NCBI RefSeq assembly: GCF_022132145.1
Contig: NZ_JAJISP010000010.1
Location: 1-64,000, forward strand
Direction: 5' to 3'
Length of the DNA: 64,000 bases
Source of the DNA: Pseudomonas sp. MMS21 TM103
GTDB lineage: Bacteria > Pseudomonadota > Gammaproteobacteria > Pseudomonadales > Pseudomonadaceae
Shown here: positions 54,189 to 62,471 of the stretch, one piece after another
Numbering within the stretch: the first letter of the stretch is position 1
How the letters are laid out: the number at the start of each line of letters is the position of its first letter
The notes under the pieces: generated by a model
Seen by the model: the letters and a program-made list of their open reading frames with translations, nothing else
What the model was told of the DNA's origin: nothing
Database searches by the model: none
Translations under genes and position numbers: made by a program

Positions 54189-54268
54189 AGGGTTAAAAAG
54201 ACCACAGTGGTATTTTCAACCCTAAAGGCGCTCAGTCATTTTTACCATAACAACTGAGTAAAGCCTTT
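54189..54268. repeat. Two adjacent long hairpins upstream of the dnr region
   Basis: The first (54189-54223) has arms AGGGTT-A-AAAAG-ACCAC and its near-perfect complement (15 of 17 pairs) around one loop base. The second (54224-54268) has AAAGGC and CTCAGT pairing with ACTGAG and GCCTTT around a loop rich in A and T. They fill the gap between the DGC-domain gene and the small peptide gene. They could end transcription or mark a small mobile element; the role is open. Confidence 0.55.
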
Positions 54269-54362
54269 AAATTCAATGAATTGCAGATGGCACGCGGCTT
54301 GCTCAAGGATAGCTATAGATAACCGCGATTCGACATGAATGACCGCCATGCAAGGAGTCCAC

Positions 54363-54515
54363 ATGAAAAAAGTTCTGCAACCGCTAGCCTGGTATCTGGT
54401 CCTGGCCTCGGTATTGGCCATGGCCAGCGGCGTTGCCCTGAGTGTCGCCACCGACATGGCCCTGGCCACCAGCGGTATCGAGTGGCAGCAGCCCGCCAGC
54501 CGGGCTGTCTGCTAG
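54363..54515 (+). CDS. 50-residue single-pass membrane peptide upstream of dnr
   Basis: The sequence reads MKKVLQPLAWYLVLASVLAM, then ASGVALSVATDMALATSGIE, then WQQPASRAVC. It has a KK start, one hydrophobic helix (about 8-30) and a polar end. A strong AAGGAG lies 8 bases before the ATG. I do not recognise a family. Its place directly upstream of dnr suggests a role in the anaerobic programme or a leader function; this is inference. Confidence 0.65.
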   Translation: MKKVLQPLAWYLVLASVLAMASGVALSVATDMALATSGIEWQQPASRAVC

Positions 54516-54620
54516 TACCAGGTTCACCACGCAAGACCGAGTCGTCAGCCCGTCACGCCCAGGGTCCGACTCAAGGCCGCTCGGGGCCGCTCTTCACGCC
54601 CAACAATCAGGATGTCTTTT

Positions 54621-55304
54621 ATGGTGCTTCATCGCGTTCATCACCAGATTCTCCGCAGTCACCATTTGTTCGAGCCGCTGAACGAAGAGCAAATGGATGA
54701 ACTGATGAGCACCAGTCAACTGCTCAGCATCGACAAGGGTGAGCCCTTGTTCCGCCAGGGCGAGCCGGCCCATTCGTTCTATTTCGTCATCGCCGGCGCG
54801 GTGAAGATCTACCGCCTGACCCCGGATGGGCAGGAGAAGGTGTTCGAGGTCATCGGCAATCGGCAGACCTTTGCCGAAGCCATGATGCTGATGGACACGC
54901 CCAACTACGTCGCCTCGGCCGAGGCGGTATGCCCGACTCAGCTTTACCGCATCGCCAACAGCACCTACATGCGCCTGCTGCAGAGCAACAGCCGGCTGAC
55001 CTTTGCCCTGCTCGGCAAGCTCTGTGTGCGCCTGCACCAGCGGGTCAACGAGATCGAAACGCTGTCGCTGAAAAACGCCACCCACCGCGTGGTGCGCTAC
55101 CTGATCACTCAGCTCGCCCGCCAGCCGGACGCAGGCAACAGTTTCGAGCTGCCGATGGCCAAGCAGTTGATTGCCGGGCACCTGTCGATCCAGCCGGAAA
55201 CCTTCTCGCGGATCATGCGCCGCCTGATCGACGAGGAAATCATCAGCCAGGAAGGCCGTCAGATCGTGATTCTCGATCGCCTGCGCCTGGAGCAGTTCGA
55301 GTGA
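54621..55304 (+). CDS. dnr: Dnr, NO-responsive regulator of denitrification
   Basis: A 227-residue CRP/FNR-family regulator. The effector barrel has GEPAHSFYFVIAGAVKIYRL, and the recognition helix LSIQPETFSRIMRRLIDEE is nearly that of P. aeruginosa Dnr. It lacks Fe-S cysteines and senses NO through haem. It should activate the norCBD and norQEF promoters, which carry matching boxes. The ATG at 54621 has AGGA at good spacing; an ATG at 54612 is too close to it. dnrP follows after 30 bases. Confidence 0.92.
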   Translation: MVLHRVHHQILRSHHLFEPLNEEQMDELMSTSQLLSIDKGEPLFRQGEPAHSFYFVIAGAVKIYRLTPDGQEKVFEVIGNRQTFAEAMMLMDTPNYVASAEAVCPTQLYRIANSTYMRLLQSNSRLTFALLGKLCVRLHQRVNEIETLSLKNATHRVVRYLITQLARQPDAGNSFELPMAKQLIAGHLSIQPETFSRIMRRLIDEEIISQEGRQIVILDRLRLEQFE

Positions 55305-55334
55305 ATTGCCGGTCTTCGCGTCTGAGCGCTCGCC

Positions 55335-55526
55335 ATGTCTAAATGCCTGTATTGCCAACGCGACAACCCGCCCGGGAAAGCTGAGTGCCACCACTGCGGC
55401 ATGCCCCTGCCGGCCTTGGCAGATGCTGCTGTCGAACGTCGGCAGCGGCGTTTTCTCTGGTTCTGCATCGGCCTGACCGTGTTCTGCGCGGTGATGGCCG
55501 TCTGGTTGCCGCGCAGCATCGTCTGA
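55335..55526 (+). CDS. dnrP: DnrP, small zinc-ribbon membrane protein
   Basis: A 63-residue protein with a zinc ribbon (CLYCQRDN and CHHCGMPL) followed by one C-terminal membrane helix (FLWFCIGLTVFCAVMAVWL). This is the arrangement of DnrP, commonly encoded beside dnr in Pseudomonas. Its function is not established. Confidence 0.85.
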   Translation: MSKCLYCQRDNPPGKAECHHCGMPLPALADAAVERRQRRFLWFCIGLTVFCAVMAVWLPRSIV

Positions 55527-55559
55527 ACCGTCCTGCAGAAAATCCCTCTGCCGATAATT

Positions 55560-55804
55560 GATCGTCCCTACGCTGCGCGTGGCAATCCAGCCCTCGACGC
55601 TCCGGCGTCCCTACCGCCAGCGCATTACGTGATGCAGGGCGCCACAGGCTGGCTCCTATGCTGGAGTGCGGGAGCCAGCAAGCCAGCCATCAACTAAAAC
55701 GTTTTTGATCGTCCCCACGCTCCGCGTGGAAAGGCAGTCCTCGACGCTCCAGCGTCCACACCGCCAGCTTCACAGGCACGCTCCCACGCTGGAGCGTGGG
55801 AGCG
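55560..55804. repeat. Intergenic repeat cluster between dnrP and norD
   Basis: Two 61-base direct copies (55560-55620 and 55707-55767) share GATCGTCCC, CGCGTGG, CTCGACGCTCC and ACCGCCAG blocks. A perfect palindrome follows at 55779-55804, with arms CGCTCCCACGCT and AGCGTGGGAGCG around GG. The sequence is typical of REP-like intergenic repeats of denitrifying Pseudomonas. It fills the roughly 300-base gap at the ends of the convergent dnrP and norD genes. Confidence 0.78.
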
Positions 55805-55832
55805 ATCAAACAGCCAATACCGGCATGGCCAG

Positions 55833-57674
55833 TCATACCTGGGTCAACTGGCGGTACAGCTGCGGCAGGCGCAGCGGCAATTGCTGGGGCTGGCGGATCT
55901 GGGTGTAGCCATTGGCGCCGAACATGTACGGCAGGTAATCGCCGGCTTCGCTGTCGATGGTGATGCAGAACGGCAACAGGCCCTGGCGTCGCGCCTCCAG
56001 CACCGCTTCGCGGGTGTCCTCGACGCCATAGCGGCCTTCGTAGAGGTCGAGGTCGTTGGGTTTGCCATCGGTCACTAACAGCAGCAGTTTGCGCCGCTGC
56101 TTGCACGCGCCGAGCAGCACGGTGGCCTGGCGGATGGCCGCGCCCATACGGGTGTAATAGCCGGGCTTGAGGGCCTGAATGCGCCCGCGGGTGTTGTCGT
56201 CGTAGCGCTGCTTGAACGACTTAAGCTCCTGCATGCGCACCTGCTGGCGGCGCAGCGAGGAGAAGCCATAGAGGGCGAACTCGTCGCCCAGGGCGGCCAG
56301 GGTTTCACCGAACAGCAGCAGGCTGTCGCTGATCACCTCGATTACCCGGTGCTCATCGTCCAGGTGCGCATCGGTGGACATCGACACATCCGCCAGCAGC
56401 AGGCAGGCCAGGTCGCGGCGCGTGTGGCGCTGCTCCATGAACAGGCCACGTTCGGCGCACTGGCCATGCTGACGCTCGACGTGAAAATCCAGCCAGGCCT
56501 GCATATCCAGCTCCGAGCCCTGGGGTTGCTGACGCAGCCACTGGCGATCGTTGCGCAGGTGCTCGAACTGGCGGCGCAAGCGCTTGGCCAGCGGCGCCAG
56601 ACGCAGGGGCAGCGGCTGCGGCTCGCTGCCACGCGGCACCATCATCTGCAGGTTGACGAAGTCCTCGCGCAGGCTCTGCTTGCGATAGTCCCACTCCGGC
56701 AGCTTGATACCTTCGCCCAGCGGAATGTCGTCGACGTCCGCCGGTGGCAGATCGAGGTGCAACTTGAGTCCGCCGCCCTTGCGCAGGCGTTGCTTGGACA
56801 GGGCGAGTTCGTCGAGATCCTCGGCGACCCGCGCGGCGTCCAGGTCTTCGCTGTCGTCGCTGCAGCGATCCAGTTCGACATGCTCGGACCAGCTGAACAG
56901 GTTCTCCAGGCGGAAGATCAACAGACCGCCCTTGCTGGTGCTCTCCTCGACTCGCTTGGCGCGCTTGGGCCCGACCTTCTGCTCGCCCGGCGGGGTCAGC
57001 AAGTTGCCCTCACTTTCCTCGCCCAGCTCACAGGCCTGGGGTTCGCCGAGGTTTTCCGCCGGGTACAGCCACAGCGGCAACGGCCAGGGGGCCAGTTCGC
57101 TGCGCGGAAAATGCTCGACGCTGCCCGGTTCGCGCAGGGCCTGACAGAGCGCCATCTCCAGCGCCGCCTCGCCCTTGCCCAGCTGCTCAGGATCGGGGCG
57201 CAACTGCAGATGGGCCTCGACCAGGCGCTGGTAGCGTGGGCGCAGGGCCGGGTAGGCCTGCAACAACTGCCGGGTCCAGCGCTGGTTGTCACGCGCCCAG
57301 TGGCGCATCTCTCCCGCTTGTGCGGCCAGCAGCGCCAGCCAGCGATACAGATCCTGATTCAGCGCAACTTCGGGGTACACCGCCAGGTTCGGCGGCAGGC
57401 GCAGGTTGCTGGCATCGCACCAGGCCACCGGCATTTGCTTGCAGGTGCCAGCCACCTGTTGCAGCAGGTTGCGCCGCAGCACCAGGTCGCGGGCGCTGGC
57501 GGCCTCCACCCCGACGCCACTGGCGCCGCCCATGGCGCGAAACAACACTGCCAGGGGCCGCTGCATACTGGCCAACTCGACCCGCGCCTCGGGAAAATCC
57601 GGGCTGGCACGCCGGGTGATGAAGCGGTGCCAGACACTACCCACCCACTCTTCCAGTTCGACGGTAAAAGCCAT
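55833..57674 (-). CDS. norD: NorD, von Willebrand A-domain NO reductase accessory protein
   Basis: A 613-residue protein, the length recalled for Pseudomonas NorD. The C-terminal VWA domain (from about 430) has the metal site DVSMSTDAH and VTDGKPNDLD. The N-terminal part is helical with an acidic middle. With the MoxR-type ATPase NorQ it inserts or activates the iron centres of NorCB. The ATG at 57674 is preferred over a longer frame. A terminator-like hairpin separates it from norB. Confidence 0.93.
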   Translation of the reverse strand: MAFTVELEEWVGSVWHRFITRRASPDFPEARVELASMQRPLAVLFRAMGGASGVGVEAASARDLVLRRNLLQQVAGTCKQMPVAWCDASNLRLPPNLAVYPEVALNQDLYRWLALLAAQAGEMRHWARDNQRWTRQLLQAYPALRPRYQRLVEAHLQLRPDPEQLGKGEAALEMALCQALREPGSVEHFPRSELAPWPLPLWLYPAENLGEPQACELGEESEGNLLTPPGEQKVGPKRAKRVEESTSKGGLLIFRLENLFSWSEHVELDRCSDDSEDLDAARVAEDLDELALSKQRLRKGGGLKLHLDLPPADVDDIPLGEGIKLPEWDYRKQSLREDFVNLQMMVPRGSEPQPLPLRLAPLAKRLRRQFEHLRNDRQWLRQQPQGSELDMQAWLDFHVERQHGQCAERGLFMEQRHTRRDLACLLLADVSMSTDAHLDDEHRVIEVISDSLLLFGETLAALGDEFALYGFSSLRRQQVRMQELKSFKQRYDDNTRGRIQALKPGYYTRMGAAIRQATVLLGACKQRRKLLLLVTDGKPNDLDLYEGRYGVEDTREAVLEARRQGLLPFCITIDSEAGDYLPYMFGANGYTQIRQPQQLPLRLPQLYRQLTQV

Positions 57675-57714
57675 CTGCTTCACCTTGCTCGCTGTGCTCC
57701 GCAGAGCCAAATGC

Positions 57715-57742
57715 AAAACGGCCCGCTGTACCAGCCGGGCCG
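57715..57742 (-). terminator. Terminator-like hairpin between norB and norD
   Basis: On the minus strand CGGCCCG and CGGGCCG form a 7-bp GC stem with a 10-base loop followed by TTTT. It would reduce read-through from norCB into norD. Confidence 0.6.
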
Positions 57743-57764
57743 AGAGTTAGTTAGCGCTTAGGCC

Positions 57765-59195
57765 TCAGGCCGAAACGGCTAAGGCGGCTTCATCACGGGC
57801 CGTGGCCCGGCCACGCTGCTTGAAGCTGTACAGGTAGCAGAGCAAGCCGATCAGGAAGACCACCCCGGCCGCCAGACGCAGCCAGAAGAACACGGCCAAC
57901 TGGTCGACTGTACTCATGAACGACAGCGCAGTGCCATCCGTCGGCCAGCGTTGCAGCATCACCTGCACCACGCCTGCAGCCGTCAGACACAGGGTGATCG
58001 CCACCATCGACAGGGTCATCAACCAGAAGCCCCAGATCTCGATGGTCTGCGAGCGCTCATCCGGCGCTTCGCCGAGGCCACGCAAACGCGGCATGGCGTA
58101 GCTGATCATGGTCATCACGATCATCGCGTAGGCACCGTAGAAGGCCAGGTGGCCATGCGCCGCGGTAAGCTGCGAGCCGTGGGTGTAGAAGTTCACCGGT
58201 GCCAGGGTATGCAGGAAGCCCCATACGCCAGCGCCGAAGAAGGCCGTCACGGTCGTGCCCTTGGCCCACAGGGTGGCCGCCCGGTTCGGGTGCTGTCGAC
58301 GCCGCTTGCCGACCATGGTGAAGGCGAACAACACCATGGCGAAGAAGGGTATCGGCTCCATGGCCGAGAAAATCGAGCCGACCCACAGCCAGACCGCCGG
58401 CGCCCCTATCCAGAAGAAGTGGTGACCGGTGCCGAGGATGCCGGTGATCAGGGCCATGGCGATGATCACATACAGCCACTTCTCGACCACTTCACGGTCC
58501 ACCCCGGTGACCTTGATCAGGACGAAGGCGAGCATCGCCCCCATGATCAGTTCCCAAACGCCTTCCACCCACAGGTGCACCACGAACCACCAGTAGTACT
58601 TGTCGCGCGCCAGGTTGCCCGGGTTGTAGAAGGAAAACAGGAAGAACACCGCCAAGCCGATCAGACCGGTCATCATGACCATGCTGATGGTGGTCTTGCG
58701 ACCTTTGAGCAGGGTCATGCCGATGTTGTAGAGAAAGCCCAGGGCCACCACCACGATGCCCATCTTGGTGATGGTCGGTTGTTCCAGGAACTCCCGGCCC
58801 ATGGTCGGCAGCAGCTCATTGCCGGTCATCTTGGCCAGGCCCGCATAGGGCACGAACAGATAACCGAGAATGGTCAGCACGCCGGCGGCAGCGAATATCC
58901 AGAACAGGATGATCGCCAGTTTCGGGCTGTGCAGCTCACGATCGGCCTCTTCCGGAATCAGGTAATACGCCGCCCCCATGAAGCCGAACAGCAGCCAGAC
59001 GATCAGCAGGTTGGTGTGCACCATCCGCGCCACGTTGAAGGGAATCAGCGGGAACAGGAAGTCGCCGACCACGTACTGCAGGCCCATGATCAGACCGAAC
59101 AGGATCTGCCCGAGGAACAGCATCAGGGCGAACACGAAGTATGGCTTGGCCACGGCTTGCGAGGCGAATTTCAGATGTGGATTTACGCTGGTCAT
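57765..59195 (-). CDS. norB: Nitric oxide reductase large subunit NorB
   Basis: A 476-residue haem-copper oxidase superfamily enzyme with 12 membrane helices that reduces NO to N2O. Haem and FeB ligands are His60 (RMVHTN), His in VVHLWVEGVWE, GTGHHFFW and AAHGHLAFYG. The channel glutamates in WVEGVWE and AMEPIPFF are present. It follows norC by 3 bases, as in other cNor operons, and lacks the quinol-type N-terminal extension of qNor. Confidence 0.97.
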   Translation of the reverse strand: MTSVNPHLKFASQAVAKPYFVFALMLFLGQILFGLIMGLQYVVGDFLFPLIPFNVARMVHTNLLIVWLLFGFMGAAYYLIPEEADRELHSPKLAIILFWIFAAAGVLTILGYLFVPYAGLAKMTGNELLPTMGREFLEQPTITKMGIVVVALGFLYNIGMTLLKGRKTTISMVMMTGLIGLAVFFLFSFYNPGNLARDKYYWWFVVHLWVEGVWELIMGAMLAFVLIKVTGVDREVVEKWLYVIIAMALITGILGTGHHFFWIGAPAVWLWVGSIFSAMEPIPFFAMVLFAFTMVGKRRRQHPNRAATLWAKGTTVTAFFGAGVWGFLHTLAPVNFYTHGSQLTAAHGHLAFYGAYAMIVMTMISYAMPRLRGLGEAPDERSQTIEIWGFWLMTLSMVAITLCLTAAGVVQVMLQRWPTDGTALSFMSTVDQLAVFFWLRLAAGVVFLIGLLCYLYSFKQRGRATARDEAALAVSA

Positions 59196-59198
59196 CTA

Positions 59199-59639
59199 TC
59201 AGCCCTCCTTGTTTGGCGGCCAGTTGTTGGTATCGATCTTCGAAGTCCACTTGAGGAACTCCGCCATATCGTCCACTTCCCGCTCGCTCAAATTGAATTG
59301 CGGCATTGCCCTGCGCCCTGGAACGCCCAGGGGCTGCGCCTTCATCCAGGCATGCAGGAACGGCTTGAAGGCCGTCTCGCCGCCCCGACGATCGAACACA
59401 TTGCCCAGCTCCGGCGCGAAGTAGGCGCCCTCGCCCAGCAGGCTGTGGCAGCCGATGCAGTTGTTGTTTTCCCAGACCGCTTTGCCGCGCAGCACAGAGT
59501 CGTTCAACTCCGAGGCGTTGCTGCGTTCTGGAAAGGTCTGCTCGGTGTGGTAAGTCAGGGCCAGGAATACCAGGAAGAAGAACACGCTCCCCCCAAAGTA
59601 GATATTCCTGGCCATGCTCTTGGTGAAGGTCTCTGACAT
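59199..59639 (-). CDS. norC: Nitric oxide reductase cytochrome c subunit NorC
   Basis: A 146-residue membrane-anchored cytochrome c with one N-terminal helix (NIYFGGSVFFFLVFLALTYH), the haem site CIGCH and the axial Met in RRAMPQFNLS. It passes electrons from cytochrome c551 or azurin to NorB. It is the first gene of norCBD and lies 58 bases from an exact Dnr/Anr box. Confidence 0.97.
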   Translation of the reverse strand: MSETFTKSMARNIYFGGSVFFFLVFLALTYHTEQTFPERSNASELNDSVLRGKAVWENNNCIGCHSLLGEGAYFAPELGNVFDRRGGETAFKPFLHAWMKAQPLGVPGRRAMPQFNLSEREVDDMAEFLKWTSKIDTNNWPPNKEG

Positions 59640-59696
59640 GGTCGCTTCCTCTTTACTTGGCGAGTCCATTCTAGAAAGCCTGCTAACGAAACCTGC

Positions 59697-59710
59697 TTGA
59701 TCGCAATCAA
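59697..59710 (-). promoter_or_regulatory. Dnr/Anr box upstream of norC
   Basis: TTGATCGCAATCAA is an exact consensus match, 58 bases upstream of the norC start. Dnr is the expected activator. Confidence 0.92.
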
Positions 59711-59896
59711 GAAAGCCGGAAAGCCCGATGGTTTTACTCGGGTATGGCCAGCGAGAAGAGGAACAGCGAAGAACAAGCAGGCAGGTGAGCAATGCCCGGC
59801 GCGGCGATCACTGCATGAGCATGGGTAAAGCGGAGGGCGAACTCGTGAAGCAGTACGCCGGTGCTGGCCTCACGGTGGTTGTCTTGTGGTAACAAC

Positions 59897-59928
59897 GGTG
59901 GACTGTTCGCTGCGCTCCTGAGTCCACC
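59897..59928. repeat. Short intergenic palindrome downstream of norF
   Basis: GGTGGACT and AGTCCACC pair around a 16-base loop, followed by CTACGG. The TCCACCCTACGG block is common in Pseudomonas intergenic repeats. It lies 26 bases after the norF stop and could end that transcript. Confidence 0.5.
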
Positions 59929-59953
59929 CTACGGCCTGCGCACTGCCCGCGAA

Positions 59954-60211
59954 TTATCCCCTGAGCGCGAGGCTCAGCAGCACGCCCAGCGCCAGCGCCA
60001 ACGGCCAGCCCAGCAGCAGCCAGCGCCACATACGCGGGGCGTGACGCAACTCCATGAAGCCATCGGCAATCAGCCAGGCCTTGCCCAAGGCGGCGAGCAA
60101 CACGGCGCCGGTCATTAACAAGGTCGCACCGGCATTGCCCAGTTGCACGCTGGTCACGGACAGCGCGGCCAGCCCCAGCCAGCAGAGAATCAGGGTATTT
60201 GAAGCAGACAT
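59954..60211 (-). CDS. norF: NorF-like small membrane protein (cytochrome oxidase subunit IV type)
   Basis: An 85-residue protein with three hydrophobic segments (TLILCWLGLAALSVTSV, ATLLMTGAVLLAALGKAWLI, RWLLLGWPLALALGVLLSLA) and the DGFMELRHAPRMWR linker typical of the subunit IV/NorF family. It is encoded after norE and probably assists NO reductase activity or assembly. Confidence 0.82.
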   Translation of the reverse strand: MSASNTLILCWLGLAALSVTSVQLGNAGATLLMTGAVLLAALGKAWLIADGFMELRHAPRMWRWLLLGWPLALALGVLLSLALRG

Positions 60212-60238
60212 GGCGACCTCGTCGATGCAGCGCAGGGC

Positions 60239-60826
60239 TCAGTTCAAGATATAAACCAGCGGAAACAGCAACACCCAGACCAGATCGACCATGTGCCAAT
60301 ACAGCACGCCGGACTCCATCACGCTGCAAGTGTCCGGGCCATAGGCGCGGCGCCGACAGCGCTCGGCCAACCAGCCGAGGATCAGCAAGCCCAGCAGCAC
60401 ATGGACGAAATGAAAGCCGGTGAGCATCCAGTACAGCGTGAAGAAGGTGTTGTGCTCAATGCCCAGCCCCGCCCCAGCCAGATGGCTGTACTCACTGAGT
60501 TTCAACAGCACATAGACGCTGGCCGACAGCAGCGCCGCGAGCAGCAACCAGGCCGCCCGCGATGTGCGCGCCTGGCGCACCTGCTCCAGGGCCAGCGCGG
60601 CGAACAGCCCGGAGGTCAGCAGGCTCAGGGTCAGCGCCAGGCCGGTGGAGCTGTCGAGCAACTGGCGACTGTCGTGGAACAACTGCGGCTGCAAGGCCTG
60701 GGCCACGGCGAAGGTGAGAATCAGCAGGGCGAAGACCGTCAGCTCGGCGAGAATGAAGAACCACATCGCCAGGTCGCCCGGCAGACGCCGGGGCGGACTG
60801 GCGAAGGTCTCAAGCGAAGTGGACAT
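60239..60826 (-). CDS. norE: NorE, cytochrome oxidase subunit III-like protein
   Basis: A 195-residue, five-helix protein of the haem-copper oxidase subunit III family. MWFFILAELTVFALLI, EHNTFFTLYWMLTGFHFVHV and YWHMVDLVWVLLFPL are its signatures. NorE supports full NO reductase activity in other denitrifiers. Its start overlaps the norQ end by 17 bases, and norF follows after 27. Confidence 0.92.
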   Translation of the reverse strand: MSTSLETFASPPRRLPGDLAMWFFILAELTVFALLILTFAVAQALQPQLFHDSRQLLDSSTGLALTLSLLTSGLFAALALEQVRQARTSRAAWLLLAALLSASVYVLLKLSEYSHLAGAGLGIEHNTFFTLYWMLTGFHFVHVLLGLLILGWLAERCRRRAYGPDTCSVMESGVLYWHMVDLVWVLLFPLVYILN

Positions 60827-61625
60827 CGACCACGTCCATCAGCGCGGCCACGGTCTGCGGATCGTCCGACAGCGGCTCGGCCAGACAGGCCAGGCAAGCA
60901 TCGCGCGGACTCATGCCGGAGCCGATCATGCGCGCGGCGAAGATCAGCAGGCGCGTCGAGGCGACCTCCTCCAGGTCATGCTGTTCCAGTCGGCGCAGAG
61001 CCTGGCCGAGCTTGACCACCTGCGCGGCCAGATCGGCACCGACCCGCGCCTCGTTGGCGACGATGCGCTCCTCCTCGGCCACCGGCGGATAACCGAAGCG
61101 CAAGGCGACGAACCGCTGGCGGGTACTCGGTTTCATGCCTTTGAGCAGGTTCTGGTAGCCGGGGTTATAGGACACCACCAGCATGAAACCAGGCGGCGCG
61201 CGCAGCACTTCACCGGTGCGTTCCAGGTACAGCTCGCGGCGGTCATCGGCCAGCGGGTGCAGCACCACAGCAGTGTCTTGGCGCGCCTCGACCACTTCGT
61301 CGAGGTAGCAGATGCCGCCCTCGCGAACGGCCCGGGTCAGCGGGCCGTCCTGCCACCAGGTGCCCTGGGCGCCGATCAGGTGACGGCCGACCAGATCGGC
61401 GGCGGACAGGTCGTCATGGCAGGCCACGGTGTACAGCGGCAGGTTCAGGCGGTGCGCCATGTACTGAACGAAGCGGGTTTTGCCGCAGCCGGTCGGCCCC
61501 TTGATCAGCACCGGCATGCCGTGCTGCCAGGCCTGCTCGAACAACACTTGCTCATTGCCCAGTTGTTGGTAGAACGGCGCATCCAGCACGGCAGCCGTTT
61601 CGACTAGTTTCACAGGTGCATTCAC
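60810..61625 (-). CDS. norQ: NorQ/NirQ, MoxR-type AAA+ ATPase
   Basis: A 271-residue AAA+ protein that activates NO reductase, and often nitrite reductase, with NorD. Walker A is IKGPTGCGKTRFVQYMA, Walker B is GGICYLDEVVEARQD, and SYNPGYQNLLKGMKPSTRQR is the sensor and arginine-finger region. A GTG at 61625 preceded by GAGGT is the best start; an in-frame ATG at 61655 is possible. It heads norQEF and has a near-consensus Dnr box 85 bases upstream. Confidence 0.94.
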   Translation of the reverse strand: MNAPVKLVETAAVLDAPFYQQLGNEQVLFEQAWQHGMPVLIKGPTGCGKTRFVQYMAHRLNLPLYTVACHDDLSAADLVGRHLIGAQGTWWQDGPLTRAVREGGICYLDEVVEARQDTAVVLHPLADDRRELYLERTGEVLRAPPGFMLVVSYNPGYQNLLKGMKPSTRQRFVALRFGYPPVAEEERIVANEARVGADLAAQVVKLGQALRRLEQHDLEEVASTRLLIFAARMIGSGMSPRDACLACLAEPLSDDPQTVAALMDVVDVHFA

Positions 61626-61982
61626 AGTCAGTACCTCACCGCAGTGATTAATCATGCCTGCACGCTACCCGCGACCAGCCGCTGCCCTCAAGGCGCACGC
61701 GAACATCTCTTGATTGTGGTCAAGTCCATAGGCAATCAGCCTGGTTATGCTGGCGCAACGATAAATCAATTGACCGTGTCATTAGCCAATTCAGCCTGTA
61801 CTCACACCACTGCAAATCGAACCCAGCACGGTTATGAGCGGTCTATAGTCAGCTACAAGCGGCCATGGCACCGTCGAACTGCGGATGTAGGCAGGGCCCA
61901 CGATCAAACCGCACAATAATGACTGCACCCATACCTGGTGGGGCCTATGCCCTGCTCCAATAGCCTTGAGGAAGTATTCATC
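61626..61982. other. Divergent region between norQ and the cytochrome gene
   Basis: This 357-base gap holds the Dnr box described below and the promoters of both flanking genes. No exact FNR box is seen near the cytochrome start, and no gene is recognised. Confidence 0.45.
61710..61723 (-). promoter_or_regulatory. Dnr/Anr box upstream of norQ
   Basis: On the plus strand TTGATTGTGGTCAA differs from the consensus at one base. It is 85 bases upstream of the norQ GTG. Confidence 0.72.
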
Positions 61983-62306
61983 ATGAAGAGAATCCTGGTC
62001 CCATTGTTCGCCCTCGGCGCTGCGCTGAGCTTGCAACCGGCCTTCGCCGCCGACACCGCTGCCGCCGAGGCGCTGTTCAAGAGCAAGCCCTGCGCGGCGT
62101 GCCATAACGTCGACATGAAGATGGTCGGCCCGGCGTTGAAGGAAGTAGCCGCCAAGTACGCCGGCACCGAAGGCGCCGTCGAGTTGCTGGCCGGCCGGAT
62201 CAAGAACGGCACTCAGGGCAACTGGGGTCCGATGCCGATGCCGGCCAACCCGGTCACAGACGAAGAAGCGAAGATCCTCGCCGAATGGGTGCTGAGCCTC
62301 AAGTAA
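61983..62306 (+). CDS. Cytochrome c551-type periplasmic electron carrier
   Basis: A 107-residue protein with a signal peptide ending QPAFAADT, the haem site CAACH (Cys37, Cys40, His41) and the axial Met in WGPMPMPANP. This is the c551/c8 class that donates electrons to nitrite and NO reductases in Pseudomonas. It could be nirM, but no nir structural genes are in view. GAGGAAG lies upstream of the ATG. Confidence 0.92.
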   Translation: MKRILVPLFALGAALSLQPAFAADTAAAEALFKSKPCAACHNVDMKMVGPALKEVAAKYAGTEGAVELLAGRIKNGTQGNWGPMPMPANPVTDEEAKILAEWVLSLK

Positions 62307-62471
62307 CCAGCCAGGGGACGTCGTCGCGCTTTCACCACGCCAACGCTTCTGGCGAACAGATGATGACGTCCTGAATCCCCTATTGCGCACGGCGGGTGTG
62401 CAGGCGCTGGATCTGCGCAACATGAAATACAATGCGGCTTCACATCAATATTATTGAAGCGAAGCAGCGCA

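Noticed and set aside
57951..59636. 561-codon open frame on the + strand opposite norB/norC
   Set aside because: It is antisense to two certain genes, has no ribosome site and is rich in His, Gln and Asp, as expected for the reverse frame of GC-rich coding DNA.
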